Positions 20,094 to 28,980 are shown, counted from the first letter of the stretch. The stretch is 31,660 nucleotides of DNA from JBBAAS01 sp041658125 (GCA_041658125.1 JBBAAS010000004.1:1-31660); one strand, 5' to 3'. The notes: generated by a model not told the origin, from the letters alone. Numbers and translations are program-made.

Positions 20094-20104
20094 TTCCCTG
20101 AAAA

Positions 20105-20179
20105 GACCGCTTAGCTCAGTTGGTTCAGAGCGCTTCATTGACATTGAAGAGGTCGGGGGTTCAAGTCCCTTAGCGGTCA
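20105..20179 (+). tRNA. tRNA-Val(GAC)
   Basis: Acceptor GACCGCT/AGCGGTC, D-arm TAGCTCAGTTGGTTCAGAGC, anticodon arm CTTCA-TTGACAT-TGAAG giving GAC, T-arm GGGGGTTCAAGTCCCTT, discriminator A. It is the second valine acceptor of the window. Confidence 0.95.
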
Positions 20180-20228
20180 CACATGCTACAATCATCTTAT
20201 TCAATGAATGTTTTGGTGTTAACTACTT

Positions 20229-20269
20229 CGCCCGACAGGGTATGATATCTTTCATGCCTTGTTTGGGCG
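20229..20269 (+). promoter_or_regulatory. Imperfect inverted repeat in the thrS leader
   Basis: CGCCC (20229-20233) pairs with GGGCG (20265-20269); inside, ACAGG/CCTTGT and ATGA/TCAT extend the stem with small bulges around a TATCTT loop. TATGAT at 20241-20246 inside it could be a -10. It may be an operator or leader hairpin for thrS; no T-box features (AGGGUGG, specifier loop) are present. Confidence 0.4.
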
Positions 20270-20307
20270 TCTCTCTGCTCCCACCCTTTTTAATTTAATT
20301 TACTTTT

Positions 20308-22077
20308 ATGTCAGAACAAAATCAAAAATTATTAGCTCTACGCCATAGCGCTGAGCATGTTATGCATCAGGCGGTCAAAGACCTTTTTCCTCAAATCCAC
20401 TTGGCCATGGGTCCTGCCACCGACGATGGTTTCTACAACGATTTTGACACAAATGGTGTTCAGGTTTCCGAAGCCGATTTTCCAAAAATCGAAAAACGAA
20501 TGCAGGAACTTATCGATCTTAACTTGCCCATCACTCAATCTTTCGTTACCGAACAACAAGCCAAAGACATGTTTAAAGACAATCCTTATAAATTAGAGTG
20601 GATTGATGGCATCGCCAAATCAGGAGAAAAATTCTCGGTCTATTGGACAGGGGAACCCGGCGGTAAAAATTCTATGGCCGACTTTTGTCGTGGTCCACAT
20701 GTTAACTCTACGGGCGAAATCAAAGCTTTCAAATTACTTTCTGTTGCCGGTGCCTATTGGCACGGTGACGAAAAAAATAAAATGCTTACCCGCATTTATG
20801 GCACCGCCTTTGAATCTCAAAAAGAACTCAACGATTATCTCAATAATCTCGAAGAAGCCAAAAAACGCGATCATCGCAAGCTTGGCAAAGAATTAGATTT
20901 ATTTTCTTTTCACCCCGAGGGTCAGGCAGACGTTTTTTGGCACGACAAGGGTTACACCATCATGCGGCTTATGTTCGATTACTGGCGTCAAATCCACCAG
21001 CGTGAAGGTTATCAGGAAGTCAGAACTCCGGAAATTCTTACCAAATCAGTTTGGGACCAAAGTGGTCATACGGAGTTTTTTATCAACAAACTTTATCGGG
21101 TTCTTACTCCATCGGCTAAAAAATGGGACATGGTCATTAAGCCCATGAACTGTGACGGTGGTATTTTAATCTATAAAAACAGCCCGCGATCATACAAAGA
21201 TTTTCCATTAAAAATGGGCGAACTAGGAGTAGTCCATCGTTTTGAGGCTTCAGGCGAAGTTCACGGTATTATCCGTCCCCGGGAATTTACTCAAGACGAC
21301 GCTCATATTTATTGCACCCCCGATCAGGTCAAACAGGAAATCAAAAAGGTCATGGACTTATGTTTTGAAGTTTACAAAACCTACGGCATGAAACTTGATC
21401 ATTTGGAGCTTTCAACTCGTCCCGAAAAGTCCATTGGTAGCGAGGAAGTTTGGGAAAAAGCTGAAAGCATCATGCGTCAAATTCTTGAGGAAGGCAATAT
21501 TCCTTTCCAAATTAATGAAGGCGACGGCGCTTTTTACGGACCCAAATTTGATTTTCACCTTAAAGACAGTATTGGTCGAACTTGGCAATGTTCTACTATT
21601 CAATTGGACTTCGCTCAACCGGAAAATTTCAATCTTGAATATACCGATCAAAACGGCAGCAAACAACGTCCGGTTATGATTCATCGTGTTCTGTACGGTT
21701 CAGTTGAAAGATTTTTAGGTATTCTTCTTGAACATTTTGCCGGGGCTTTTCCGGTTTGGCTTTCACCCGTTCAGACAACCGTCATTCCTATCACCGACAA
21801 ACAAAATGAATATGCTCAAAAAGTTGTCTGTCTTCTCAAGGAAAACAACATTCGGGTTGAACTCGATGACGCTAAGGAAACCATGCAAAACAAAATCCGC
21901 AATGCTACCGCTCAAAAAGTTCCTTATCTCTTAGTTATCGGCAATCGGGAGATTGAGGCCAGCTCCGTTTCCGTCCGTCAACGCGACGGCCAGGATCTCG
22001 GAGCCATGCCAACAGATGAATTTTTAACCAAAATTAAGGAACAAATTACATCTAAATCTCTAAATCTGATAAAATAG
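20308..22077 (+). CDS. thrS: Threonyl-tRNA synthetase without the N-terminal TGS domain
   Basis: A 589-residue class II synthetase that charges tRNA-Thr. It starts directly in the editing domain (HSAEHVMHQAVKDLFP, residues 12-27, with the HxxxH pattern, and CRGPHV near 129); the TGS domain of about 60 residues found in most bacterial ThrS is missing. The catalytic core has motif 2 (HRFEASGEVHGIIRPREFTQ, about 311-330) and motif 3 (MIHRVLYGSVERFLGILLEH, about 457-476). Zinc ligands are Cys in PMNCDGG, His in QDDAHIY and His in MIHR; the usual MNCPGH is altered to MNCDGG. The anticodon-binding domain ends the protein. It is followed 5 bp later by infC. Confidence 0.95.
   Translation: MSEQNQKLLALRHSAEHVMHQAVKDLFPQIHLAMGPATDDGFYNDFDTNGVQVSEADFPKIEKRMQELIDLNLPITQSFVTEQQAKDMFKDNPYKLEWIDGIAKSGEKFSVYWTGEPGGKNSMADFCRGPHVNSTGEIKAFKLLSVAGAYWHGDEKNKMLTRIYGTAFESQKELNDYLNNLEEAKKRDHRKLGKELDLFSFHPEGQADVFWHDKGYTIMRLMFDYWRQIHQREGYQEVRTPEILTKSVWDQSGHTEFFINKLYRVLTPSAKKWDMVIKPMNCDGGILIYKNSPRSYKDFPLKMGELGVVHRFEASGEVHGIIRPREFTQDDAHIYCTPDQVKQEIKKVMDLCFEVYKTYGMKLDHLELSTRPEKSIGSEEVWEKAESIMRQILEEGNIPFQINEGDGAFYGPKFDFHLKDSIGRTWQCSTIQLDFAQPENFNLEYTDQNGSKQRPVMIHRVLYGSVERFLGILLEHFAGAFPVWLSPVQTTVIPITDKQNEYAQKVVCLLKENNIRVELDDAKETMQNKIRNATAQKVPYLLVIGNREIEASSVSVRQRDGQDLGAMPTDEFLTKIKEQITSKSLNLIK
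22067..22075 (+). promoter_or_regulatory. infC promoter overlapping the thrS stop
   Basis: TGATAAAAT (extended -10) runs into the thrS TAG at 22075-22077 and ends 7 nt before the infC ATG at 22083, giving infC a leaderless transcript apart from any thrS read-through. Confidence 0.6.
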
Positions 22078-22082
22078 ACCAC

Positions 22083-22619
22083 ATGGCTTCTAAAAACGTT
22101 CAAGGCATCAAATACTACAAAACTAACCAATATATTACGGCGCCTACTGTTCGCCTCATTGACGAAGAAAGTAAACAAATCGGGGTCATGTCCTTGGTTG
22201 AAGCTAGAAATCAGTCTTTTGAAACCGGTCTTGATTTGGTCGAAATTGCTCCCAAAGCCAGTCCACCCGTGGTCAAGCTAATCGAATTTTCCAAATTCAA
22301 ATATCAGGAAGCCAAAAAAATGAAAGCCGAAAAGCATGGGATCAAGGGCGGGGGACTTAAAGAAATCCAGGCCACTCCTTTCATCGGCCAGGAAGATTAC
22401 GATACTGCCTTAAAAAAGGCTCAAAAGTTTTTATCCACTGGAAATAAGCTCAAAATCAGTATAAAATTCCAAGGTCGCCAAATCAGCCATCAGGAATTTG
22501 GCTACAAATTAGTTGATCGGTTCAATACCGACTTAGCTTCGATAGCCGTTCCTGAAGGTACGGCTAAACTTTTGGGAAAAAGGTTAATTCTAACCCTAAC
22601 TCCCCAAGCTAAAAAGTAA
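22083..22619 (+). CDS. infC: Translation initiation factor IF-3
   Basis: A 178-residue IF-3 of usual length. The N-domain has ITAPTVRLIDEESKQIGVMS (about 19-38) and LDLVEIAPKASPPVVKLIEF (about 50-70); the C-domain has KFQGRQISHQEFG (about 120-132), which contacts 16S rRNA. IF-3 keeps subunits apart and checks the start codon; it normally disfavors leaderless messages, which is notable in a window dominated by leaderless starts. ATG start instead of the rare ATT of Escherichia coli, so no sign of that autoregulation. Heads infC-rpmI-rplT. Confidence 0.96.
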   Translation: MASKNVQGIKYYKTNQYITAPTVRLIDEESKQIGVMSLVEARNQSFETGLDLVEIAPKASPPVVKLIEFSKFKYQEAKKMKAEKHGIKGGGLKEIQATPFIGQEDYDTALKKAQKFLSTGNKLKISIKFQGRQISHQEFGYKLVDRFNTDLASIAVPEGTAKLLGKRLILTLTPQAKK

Positions 22620-22625
22620 AATCCA

Positions 22626-22835
22626 ATGAAAAGTCCTACCAAGCGTTTTAAAATTAGAAAATCTGTCAGCAACCGTTTTGAAGTCACTAAAAACGGCATT
22701 GTTCTCCGACAATCATCTTTTAACCGTCATTTAAGACGTAACAAAAGCAAAAAACAACTCCGCCGTTTAAAAGGCAAACAACCGGTTTTAGGCCGTTTTG
22801 CCATGAAAGTTAGAAAATTACTCGGCCGGGCCTAA
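22626..22835 (+). CDS. rpmI: 50S ribosomal protein L35
   Basis: A 69-residue, strongly basic ribosomal protein: KSPTKRFKIRKSVSNRFEVT at the start, SFNRHLRRNKSKKQLRRLKG in the middle, as in bL35 (65-70 aa). It lies 6 bp after infC and 5 bp before rplT, the standard infC-rpmI-rplT order. No Shine-Dalgarno site is visible, so translation is probably coupled. Confidence 0.95.
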   Translation: MKSPTKRFKIRKSVSNRFEVTKNGIVLRQSSFNRHLRRNKSKKQLRRLKGKQPVLGRFAMKVRKLLGRA

Positions 22836-22840
22836 ATTAT

Positions 22841-23182
22841 ATGAGAGTTAAAACCGGAACCGTCCGCCGTGCCGGACACAAAAAAGTCCTCAATCAAGCT
22901 AAGGGTTTTTGGATGACCCGCCACAAAAGGTACAAGGTCGCCAAACAAGCCGTCATGCACGCCGGCCAATATGCCTTTAATGGTCGCCGCATCCGCCGTC
23001 GCGATATTCGTCAGGTCTGGATCGTCAGGCTCAATGCCGCCTTAAAACCATTTGCCATTCGTTATTCTGATTTTATCCACCAGTTAACCGAGAAAAAAAT
23101 CACCCTTAACCGCAAAATGCTTTCTGAAATCGCCATCTCCGATCCTGATACTTTCAAATCCATCGTTACCTTTATAAAATAA
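22841..23182 (+). CDS. rplT: 50S ribosomal protein L20
   Basis: A 113-residue bL20 (usual 115-120). MRVKTGTVRRAGHKKVLNQA and KGFWMTRHKRYKVAKQAVMHAG are the long basic N-terminal helix that threads into 23S rRNA and is needed for early 50S assembly; RDIRQVWIVRLNAA and the globular C-terminal domain follow. In other bacteria L20 represses this operon by binding the mRNA; no such site is evident here. A strong terminator follows 26 bp downstream. Confidence 0.96.
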   Translation: MRVKTGTVRRAGHKKVLNQAKGFWMTRHKRYKVAKQAVMHAGQYAFNGRRIRRRDIRQVWIVRLNAALKPFAIRYSDFIHQLTEKKITLNRKMLSEIAISDPDTFKSIVTFIK

Positions 23183-23208
23183 GACACGGGGATTTACTTT
23201 AATTTATA

Positions 23209-23234
23209 AAGCTCCCCGAAAGGGGAGCTTTTTT
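23209..23234 (+). terminator. Rho-independent terminator of thrS/infC-rpmI-rplT
   Basis: AAGCTCCCC-GAAA-GGGGAGCTT: a perfect 9-bp stem with a GNRA tetraloop and six T (23229-23234). It is the only textbook terminator in the window. Confidence 0.92.
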
Positions 23235-23278
23235 GATTCGACCTACCTAATACGAATCAATCCGCCTCTGACGGATCA

Positions 23279-23289
23279 TATAATATAAA
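23279..23289 (+). promoter_or_regulatory. pheS promoter
   Basis: TATAAT at 23279-23284 and an overlapping TATAAA at 23284-23289 lie 13 and 8 nt before the GTG start of pheS, so the leader is absent or only a few bases long. Confidence 0.6.
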
Positions 23290-23297
23290 CTATCAAA

Positions 23298-24287
23298 GTG
23301 GACATTAATAAAATCATAGACCAAATCACTACCGTTACTTCTTCCGAAGATCTGGAAAAAATCCGGATAGAACTTTTGGGCCGCCAGGGAACTATCAATC
23401 AGGAATTTTCAAAAATTAAAACTGCTCCGAACCCCAAACAATTTGGGGCTGATTTGAATAATTTCAAAAAACAAATCAAAGAATTAATTTTAGAAAAATC
23501 AAAAACTGTTTCTTCCGAAACTAGAAATTTAAAATTAGAAATTAAAAATTCCGATTTTAGTTTATCTAAAATCGGACATCTCCACCCCATCACTCAAACC
23601 GAACGTGCTCTCAACGAATTATTCAAATCCCTTGGTTTTTCGATTTACGACGGCCCGGTCATTGAAACCGATGAATATAATTTTGAACGTCTCAACGTTC
23701 CCAAAAATCATCCCGCCCGCGACATGCAGGACAGCATTTTTATTCGCGAACCGCAGTATCTTCTTCGTACCCAAGCTTCAGCCATCGAGGCCCGTCTTTT
23801 GGCCGCTGAAAAACCACCGTTCAAAGTTGCTTTTCCCGGTACCACTTATCGCAACGAAAAAGTCAACAAAAGCAATCATTTCGTTTTTCATCAATATCAG
23901 GCTGTCGTCGTTGATCACGATATTGCTATGCGTGATTTAATCGGCACCATGGACTTAATGTTCAAAACTCTTTATGGCCCGGATGTCGTTGTCCGTTATC
24001 GCTGTAAATACTATCCCGAAGTTGAGCCGGGTGTCGGTCCCGATATGCAGTGTTTCAACTGTCACGGTACCGGTTGTGGTGTCTGCAAAGGCGCTGGCTG
24101 GATCGAAATGGGTGGTTCCGGGCTAATACATCCCAATGTTCTTCAAAAGGCCGGTATCGATCCAAAAATTTGGCGCGGTTTTGCCTTCGGCATGGGCCTC
24201 GATCGCTGGACCATGGCCAAATACAAGATTACCGACATTCGCACCCTCTTAGGTGGCAATTTAGCATATAAGCCTAACTCTTTATGA
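23298..24287 (+). CDS. pheS: Phenylalanyl-tRNA synthetase alpha subunit
   Basis: A 329-residue catalytic subunit of the alpha2-beta2 enzyme. The N-terminal coiled coil (about 1-85) contacts tRNA-Phe; motif 2 is FPGTTYRNEKVNKSNHFVFH (about 180-199) and motif 3 GMGLDRWTMAKYKITDIRTL (about 298-317). Residues 252-270 contain CFNCHGTGCGVCKGAGW, a four-cysteine knuckle present in a branch of bacterial PheS. It starts with GTG at 23298, chosen because the promoter lies 8-13 nt upstream and no earlier in-frame start is credible. The stop overlaps the pheT ATG by 4 bp. Confidence 0.95.
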   Translation: MDINKIIDQITTVTSSEDLEKIRIELLGRQGTINQEFSKIKTAPNPKQFGADLNNFKKQIKELILEKSKTVSSETRNLKLEIKNSDFSLSKIGHLHPITQTERALNELFKSLGFSIYDGPVIETDEYNFERLNVPKNHPARDMQDSIFIREPQYLLRTQASAIEARLLAAEKPPFKVAFPGTTYRNEKVNKSNHFVFHQYQAVVVDHDIAMRDLIGTMDLMFKTLYGPDVVVRYRCKYYPEVEPGVGPDMQCFNCHGTGCGVCKGAGWIEMGGSGLIHPNVLQKAGIDPKIWRGFAFGMGLDRWTMAKYKITDIRTLLGGNLAYKPNSL

Positions 24288-26095
24288 AACTAGTTTTATC
24301 TGAATTAAAAAAATTATTACCGGGTCTTCCGGTTGAACCTCAACAACTCCGCGACGATCTAACAATGATTGGTCATTTCACCAATTTTTACGAAAAAATT
24401 GACGACGAAATCATTTTTGACCTTGATATCAAAGTTAACCGTGGCGATTGCCTTGGCTACTACGGCCTGGCCCGCGATCTTTCTGTTTTATACAACCTTC
24501 CTCTTGTCCTCCCAAACCTGCCTCAATTAAATTTTCCCGAATATAAATTACCCATTTTAGTTACCGCTAAAAACGAAGTCAAACGCATTCAGGCCGTCAA
24601 AATTTCCAATTTAAAAAATATCCCTTCTCCCGACTGGCTCAAAAAATTTCTTGAATTTCACCAAATTAATTCGATCAATACTTTGGTCGATCTTACCAAT
24701 TATATTATGTTTCTTTATGGCCTTCCCTGCCACGCTTTTGACACTGCCAAATCCGGCGACAATCTTCTTTGGGAACTTAATTCTCACTATTCCGAATTTG
24801 TCACCCTTGACCAAACCACTCTCAAGCTTAAGCCCGGAATTTTAATGGTCAACAACCCTACCACTCCCTTATCTTTAAGCTTTCTGGGTGGCCAAGCTTG
24901 TGCCATCGGTCTAAAGACTACCGAAACTATCATCGAAATGGCAGTTTACGATCGTACCCGGGTTCGTCTTGACTCCCGATTTCTCAAAACCACTACTGAA
25001 GCCGGTACGCGTCTTGAAAAAGACCTCGACTCCGACACCATTCCTCTCGCTTTTTCTCATTTAATCAAACTCATAATTGACCTTTGTCACGGCCAAGTCA
25101 GTAGCCAACTTTTTGACTATTATCCGGAAGCGATTGCTCTGCCAAAAATTAAATTTGACCCTCAAAAACCTTCTGTCTATTCCGGCATCGACATTCCTGT
25201 TGATTTTTCCCTTAATGTTCTTCAGCAACTCGGTTGTATCATTCAAAACGAACTTGTCACCCCACCATCTATCCGCAAAGACATTACTCTTGAAGAGGAC
25301 CTGACCGAAGAAGTTATCCGCTTCTGGGGCTATCAAAAAATCCCTACTAATCAGCCGATCTCAAATACGATATTACCCGACATTACCCCTAAAATTATTT
25401 ATCTCACGGAATATGTAAAAGATGTCCTAACAAATCTGGGTTATGACGAAATTCGTTCCTGGCCTTTAACCCAAAAACCCGTTGACCCAAACACCGTTAT
25501 TACTACTCAAAATAGTATCAATTCCGAGTATCCCTATCTTCGTCAAAGTCTCGTTCAATCCCTTAAGGTTCAATTAGACCAATACGATCGTTACAAGCTA
25601 CCTGCTCCCCAATTTTTTGAAATCGGCAAAATCTTTTCCCAAAAAGACGGTCAATATCTCGAAAAATATTCTCTTGGACTTTACCATTCAAATTCAGGCC
25701 AACTTTCTGCCGATATTCAAGCTCTTTCCGAAAAGCTTAACGCTCCTCTTTCTCCGCTTTCCGACGGCAATTTTTCCGAAATAATTCTCGACGATCTAAA
25801 AGTCGATATTTCCAATTCCATTGCTCCGGCTCAAAATTATCACTCCTATGAACTTACTTCTCAAATTATCACTCTCGATGCCAATGTTAATTATGATTCC
25901 AAGCAAAATCCCGTTGACTTAATCAATCATTATTCTTCCCTAATTTCCCCCGATCTTCTTTGGCAAATAGTTATTACCGATGTTTATCACGATCAAAAAA
26001 CAAACAAATATCGCTATACTTTCCGGGTTTCATACTACAACTGCGACGATAAAACCGCCAAATCCACTCACCTTTCTGTTTTTAATCTGTTATAA
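24284..26095 (+). CDS. pheT: Phenylalanyl-tRNA synthetase beta subunit, short form without EMAPII domain
   Basis: A 603-residue beta subunit, against about 790 in most bacteria. After some 45 residues of domain B1, where others insert the tRNA-binding EMAPII/OB domain of about 110 residues, the chain continues directly with FDLDIKVNRGDCLGYYGLAR. The B3/4 editing domain (INTLVDLTNYIMFLYGLPCHAFD, here about 127-149), the B5 domain (about 280-360) and a slightly clipped FDX-ACB anticodon-binding tail (about 520-603) are present. It starts inside the last codons of pheS (ATGA overlap), so translation is coupled, giving equal subunits. Confidence 0.93.
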   Translation: MKLVLSELKKLLPGLPVEPQQLRDDLTMIGHFTNFYEKIDDEIIFDLDIKVNRGDCLGYYGLARDLSVLYNLPLVLPNLPQLNFPEYKLPILVTAKNEVKRIQAVKISNLKNIPSPDWLKKFLEFHQINSINTLVDLTNYIMFLYGLPCHAFDTAKSGDNLLWELNSHYSEFVTLDQTTLKLKPGILMVNNPTTPLSLSFLGGQACAIGLKTTETIIEMAVYDRTRVRLDSRFLKTTTEAGTRLEKDLDSDTIPLAFSHLIKLIIDLCHGQVSSQLFDYYPEAIALPKIKFDPQKPSVYSGIDIPVDFSLNVLQQLGCIIQNELVTPPSIRKDITLEEDLTEEVIRFWGYQKIPTNQPISNTILPDITPKIIYLTEYVKDVLTNLGYDEIRSWPLTQKPVDPNTVITTQNSINSEYPYLRQSLVQSLKVQLDQYDRYKLPAPQFFEIGKIFSQKDGQYLEKYSLGLYHSNSGQLSADIQALSEKLNAPLSPLSDGNFSEIILDDLKVDISNSIAPAQNYHSYELTSQIITLDANVNYDSKQNPVDLINHYSSLISPDLLWQIVITDVYHDQKTNKYRYTFRVSYYNCDDKTAKSTHLSVFNLL

Positions 26096-26096
26096 C
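26088..26096 (+). promoter_or_regulatory. Promoter overlapping the pheT stop
   Basis: TGTTATAAC contains the pheT stop (26093-26095) and is an extended -10 ending 7 nt before the ATG at 26104. Confidence 0.55.
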
Positions 26097-26103
26097 TATT
26101 ACA

Positions 26104-26319
26104 ATGTCACCTCCAAAAGAAAAATTCACTCCCACACCCCAAACCCTCACAGATCTTTATCATCAAACTTCTGGCCAAATATTAAATGCTCTTAATAATA
26201 GAGCCACTCTTATACCCTTAACTGCGGACCAACAAGCTGCTAATGCTACCGACTCCATAAACACTGCTGCCTGGTATTTGGAAGAACCTTGCTATTCAGT
26301 CCGCCACCCCCGTTCCTGA
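26104..26319 (+). CDS. Small hypothetical protein (71 aa)
   Basis: A 71-residue protein: a Pro/Thr/Lys-rich head (MSPPKEKFTPTPQTLTDLYH) followed by helices (HQTSGQILNALNNRATLIPL and TADQQAANATDSINTAAWYL). Its -10 (TGTTATAAC) ends 7 nt before ATG, in line with the leaderless genes of the window, which supports reality despite the small size. The last 24 bp overlap the 3' end of the convergent PBP gene. No family is recognised. Confidence 0.5.
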   Translation: MSPPKEKFTPTPQTLTDLYHQTSGQILNALNNRATLIPLTADQQAANATDSINTAAWYLEEPCYSVRHPRS

Positions 26320-28980
26320 AATAATCGGAATAACTACCGGAGTACTTGTCGGCAGGGGAGTGCTGGTCGGTTTTGGCGTCACTGTTGGCGTCGGCGATGG
26401 TGTCCAATCCCAAGGTACATTCGCTCCAAATTTTACCTCTCTTTCCTTAGAATTTCCATCCTTATCCGTTGCTTTTGCCTTAAGTGTATGCGGCCCGTCA
26501 ACCAAATTCCAACTGGTTTCAAACGGTTTGTCCGTCATTGTTTTTATTTCATTCCCATCAATCCAGATTTTCACCTCCACAATCTTTTTTAATGAAGTCG
26601 TCTTGATTTTAATATCAAAATTATTTCCTACCGTCGATCGGTCTATCGGACTATCAATCCCCACATCCACCAAGCCTCCACTTCGACAGTAATTTTCCGG
26701 CGGATAATATTTGTCTTTATCCGGTTGTCCCGATATCCATTGGTCAATCCCTTCCTGCCATCGGTTTTTCCCGTCTTTTGAAAACGGATCTTCTTCCCTA
26801 AATTTAAAATATTCCTTTTCGTCAAAATTATTAGTCGCTACATCTTCTGGCGGCGCTAAGCCTCCGCCTCCCTTACACAATTTCAGCTTCAAATGAATCG
26901 GATCGTCAATCTTTGGTTGAGTTCCGTCTACAAAATATGCCTGTTTAACCGGATATCCGTCATGCGATCGATATCCCGAAATCTTATCAACTTCCATATT
27001 AATAATTTTCTCCGGAATCGGAAAATCCTGTTTTGGTCTCCCGGGTAAAGTTAAAAGCATAATCCGCCGCCAAATTGGTGATGCTCCCGATACTCCCGAA
27101 GCCACTTTCAACATTTGACTATTGTCGTTATTTCCTACCCAAGCCGCTGCCAACAAATTCGGTGTCCAACCAATTGCCCAGTTATCTCTCTTATCATTAG
27201 TAGTTCCGGTTTTCACCGCCACTTGGTAATCCTTTATTACCAAGCTGCTATTGACTCCGAAAGTCAATTCTCTGGCCGAATTATCGGCCAAAATATTAGA
27301 AATTAAAAATGCTTCCTGTGGGATCATCACCGACTTCCCTTCAACATACTTATATTCTTCCAAAACTCTTCCTTCCGGATCTTCAACTTTCAAAATTCCC
27401 ACCGGATCAACTCTTTTTCCGCCATTACCAAAAGCTCCATAAGCCGATGCCAACTCAATCATTTTAACTTCCGCTCCACCCAATGTTACCGCTAAATTAA
27501 ATCTTGATAAATTTTCTTTAGTTGGTTCAAAAGTACTGATTCCCATCTCATAGGCTTGCCCAAGCATATTTTCCACTCCGACTGTCGCCAACATTTTCAC
27601 CGCCACTATATTGATTGAATTCCCCAAAGCTGTCCGGATTGACATCGGCCCGTTAAATTTCCCGTTATAATTCACCGGCTTATAGTCCGGTTGTCCCGCA
27701 ATTGGAAAAACTACCGGCGTATCCATAATCAGGCTTTCCGGCGTAAAATCACCCCGTTTTAAGGCTGTCAAATAAGTCACCGGTTTTATCGCCGATCCCG
27801 GTTGCCTTAATCCTTGAGTCACCACGTTAAATTTTCCGTCCGTTTTGTCCGAAAAATACCCTCTTGACCCTACCATTGCCAAAACCTGTCCGTTTTGCGG
27901 GTCCATTACTATCGCCGCCCCGTTACTTATTCCCATCTTTTCAGCCTTATCGATCTCCTCGGTTACTACTTGCTGCACCTTCTGTTGCAATGCCAAATCC
28001 AAGGTGGTGGTAATTTTTAACCCACCCCCCTCAACCACCTCATCCCCATATTTTTTAGCCAGCTCTTCTTTTATCCAAAAGACAAAATGCGGTGCCAAAA
28101 TTTTAGTTGAATTTTCATAAAATTTAAAATTTTTAACCTCTTCTCCGGCATCTTTTCTCTGTGTTTCGGTGATAAATCCTTCCGCCAACATTCTGTCCAG
28201 CACATGGTTTGTTCTCTCAATATATGCTGTCGGAGTTTTAGAAAAAGGACTATATACATTTGGCCTCTGCGGTAATCCTGCCAAAATTGCCGATTCCACT
28301 AAAGTCAAATCCTTTACCTGTTTACCAAAATACTGTTCTGCCGCCGCTCCAACTCCCCAAGCCATCCCTCCATATGGAGCCTCATTTAAATACATTAGTA
28401 AAATTTCATCTTTTTTATACTTGGCTTCAATTTGGACCGACAAAATAAATTCCTTTATTTTTCGTGTCACCGTCCGCTCTGTTGTCAATAAAACATTTTT
28501 TACTAACTGCTGTGTCAGGGTCGATCCGCCGGTCAATCTTCCGAAATAAAACACATTTTTTATAATTCTAAACGGTGCCAACGGGTCAAATCCCTGATGT
28601 GTATAAAATTCCTTATCTTCCACCGCAATTGTCGCTTTTTTAAAATAATCAGGCACATTCTCCCATACCACCGGCGTTCTTTTAGCGTCTTTAAAAACAT
28701 CATACAAAAGTTCCCCGTTTCGGTCATATATCCGACTGGCATAACCATCCCGTCGAACCACTTTAGTCGGCGTCGGTAAATCTTTAGAAAACCAAACAAA
28801 CAAAGCCAATACTCCTACCAATCCGACAATAATCCCTACAAACACAAAAGAAATCAAATTCAACCAAAACTTTTTTTTTCTAAAATTAAAGCTTTCTGCT
28901 ATTTTAATTTTCATTTTATCCTTAAAACACGACATTTTAATTTTAAAACTTTGCCACCAAATTATCAACTTTCCCTTCAT
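26296..28980 (-). CDS. Bifunctional penicillin-binding protein 1A (transglycosylase/transpeptidase)
   Basis: An 894-residue class A PBP that polymerises and cross-links peptidoglycan. A basic cytoplasmic head is followed by a transmembrane helix (about 38-65). The GT51 domain has the catalytic Glu in VEDKEFYTHQGFDP (about 115-128), GGSTLTQQLVKNVL and the RKIKEFILSVQIE helix. The transpeptidase domain has the serine motif GSAIKP (about 393-398, SxxK), SIN in GNSINIVAVK (about 453-462) and KTGTTND (about 590-596). The tail contains an Ig-like segment (PIDRSTVGNNFDIKIKTTSL) and ends in a Pro/Thr linker (PSPTPTVTPKPTSTPLPTST). ATG overlaps the stop of a 34-aa membrane protein (ATGA), so they are coupled. 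Confidence 0.93.
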   Translation of the reverse strand: MKGKLIIWWQSFKIKMSCFKDKMKIKIAESFNFRKKKFWLNLISFVFVGIIVGLVGVLALFVWFSKDLPTPTKVVRRDGYASRIYDRNGELLYDVFKDAKRTPVVWENVPDYFKKATIAVEDKEFYTHQGFDPLAPFRIIKNVFYFGRLTGGSTLTQQLVKNVLLTTERTVTRKIKEFILSVQIEAKYKKDEILLMYLNEAPYGGMAWGVGAAAEQYFGKQVKDLTLVESAILAGLPQRPNVYSPFSKTPTAYIERTNHVLDRMLAEGFITETQRKDAGEEVKNFKFYENSTKILAPHFVFWIKEELAKKYGDEVVEGGGLKITTTLDLALQQKVQQVVTEEIDKAEKMGISNGAAIVMDPQNGQVLAMVGSRGYFSDKTDGKFNVVTQGLRQPGSAIKPVTYLTALKRGDFTPESLIMDTPVVFPIAGQPDYKPVNYNGKFNGPMSIRTALGNSINIVAVKMLATVGVENMLGQAYEMGISTFEPTKENLSRFNLAVTLGGAEVKMIELASAYGAFGNGGKRVDPVGILKVEDPEGRVLEEYKYVEGKSVMIPQEAFLISNILADNSARELTFGVNSSLVIKDYQVAVKTGTTNDKRDNWAIGWTPNLLAAAWVGNNDNSQMLKVASGVSGASPIWRRIMLLTLPGRPKQDFPIPEKIINMEVDKISGYRSHDGYPVKQAYFVDGTQPKIDDPIHLKLKLCKGGGGLAPPEDVATNNFDEKEYFKFREEDPFSKDGKNRWQEGIDQWISGQPDKDKYYPPENYCRSGGLVDVGIDSPIDRSTVGNNFDIKIKTTSLKKIVEVKIWIDGNEIKTMTDKPFETSWNLVDGPHTLKAKATDKDGNSKEREVKFGANVPWDWTPSPTPTVTPKPTSTPLPTSTPVVIPIISGTGVAD

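Noticed and set aside
20180..20307. T-box riboswitch upstream of thrS.
   Set aside because: No T-box sequence, specifier loop or terminator/antiterminator pair is present.
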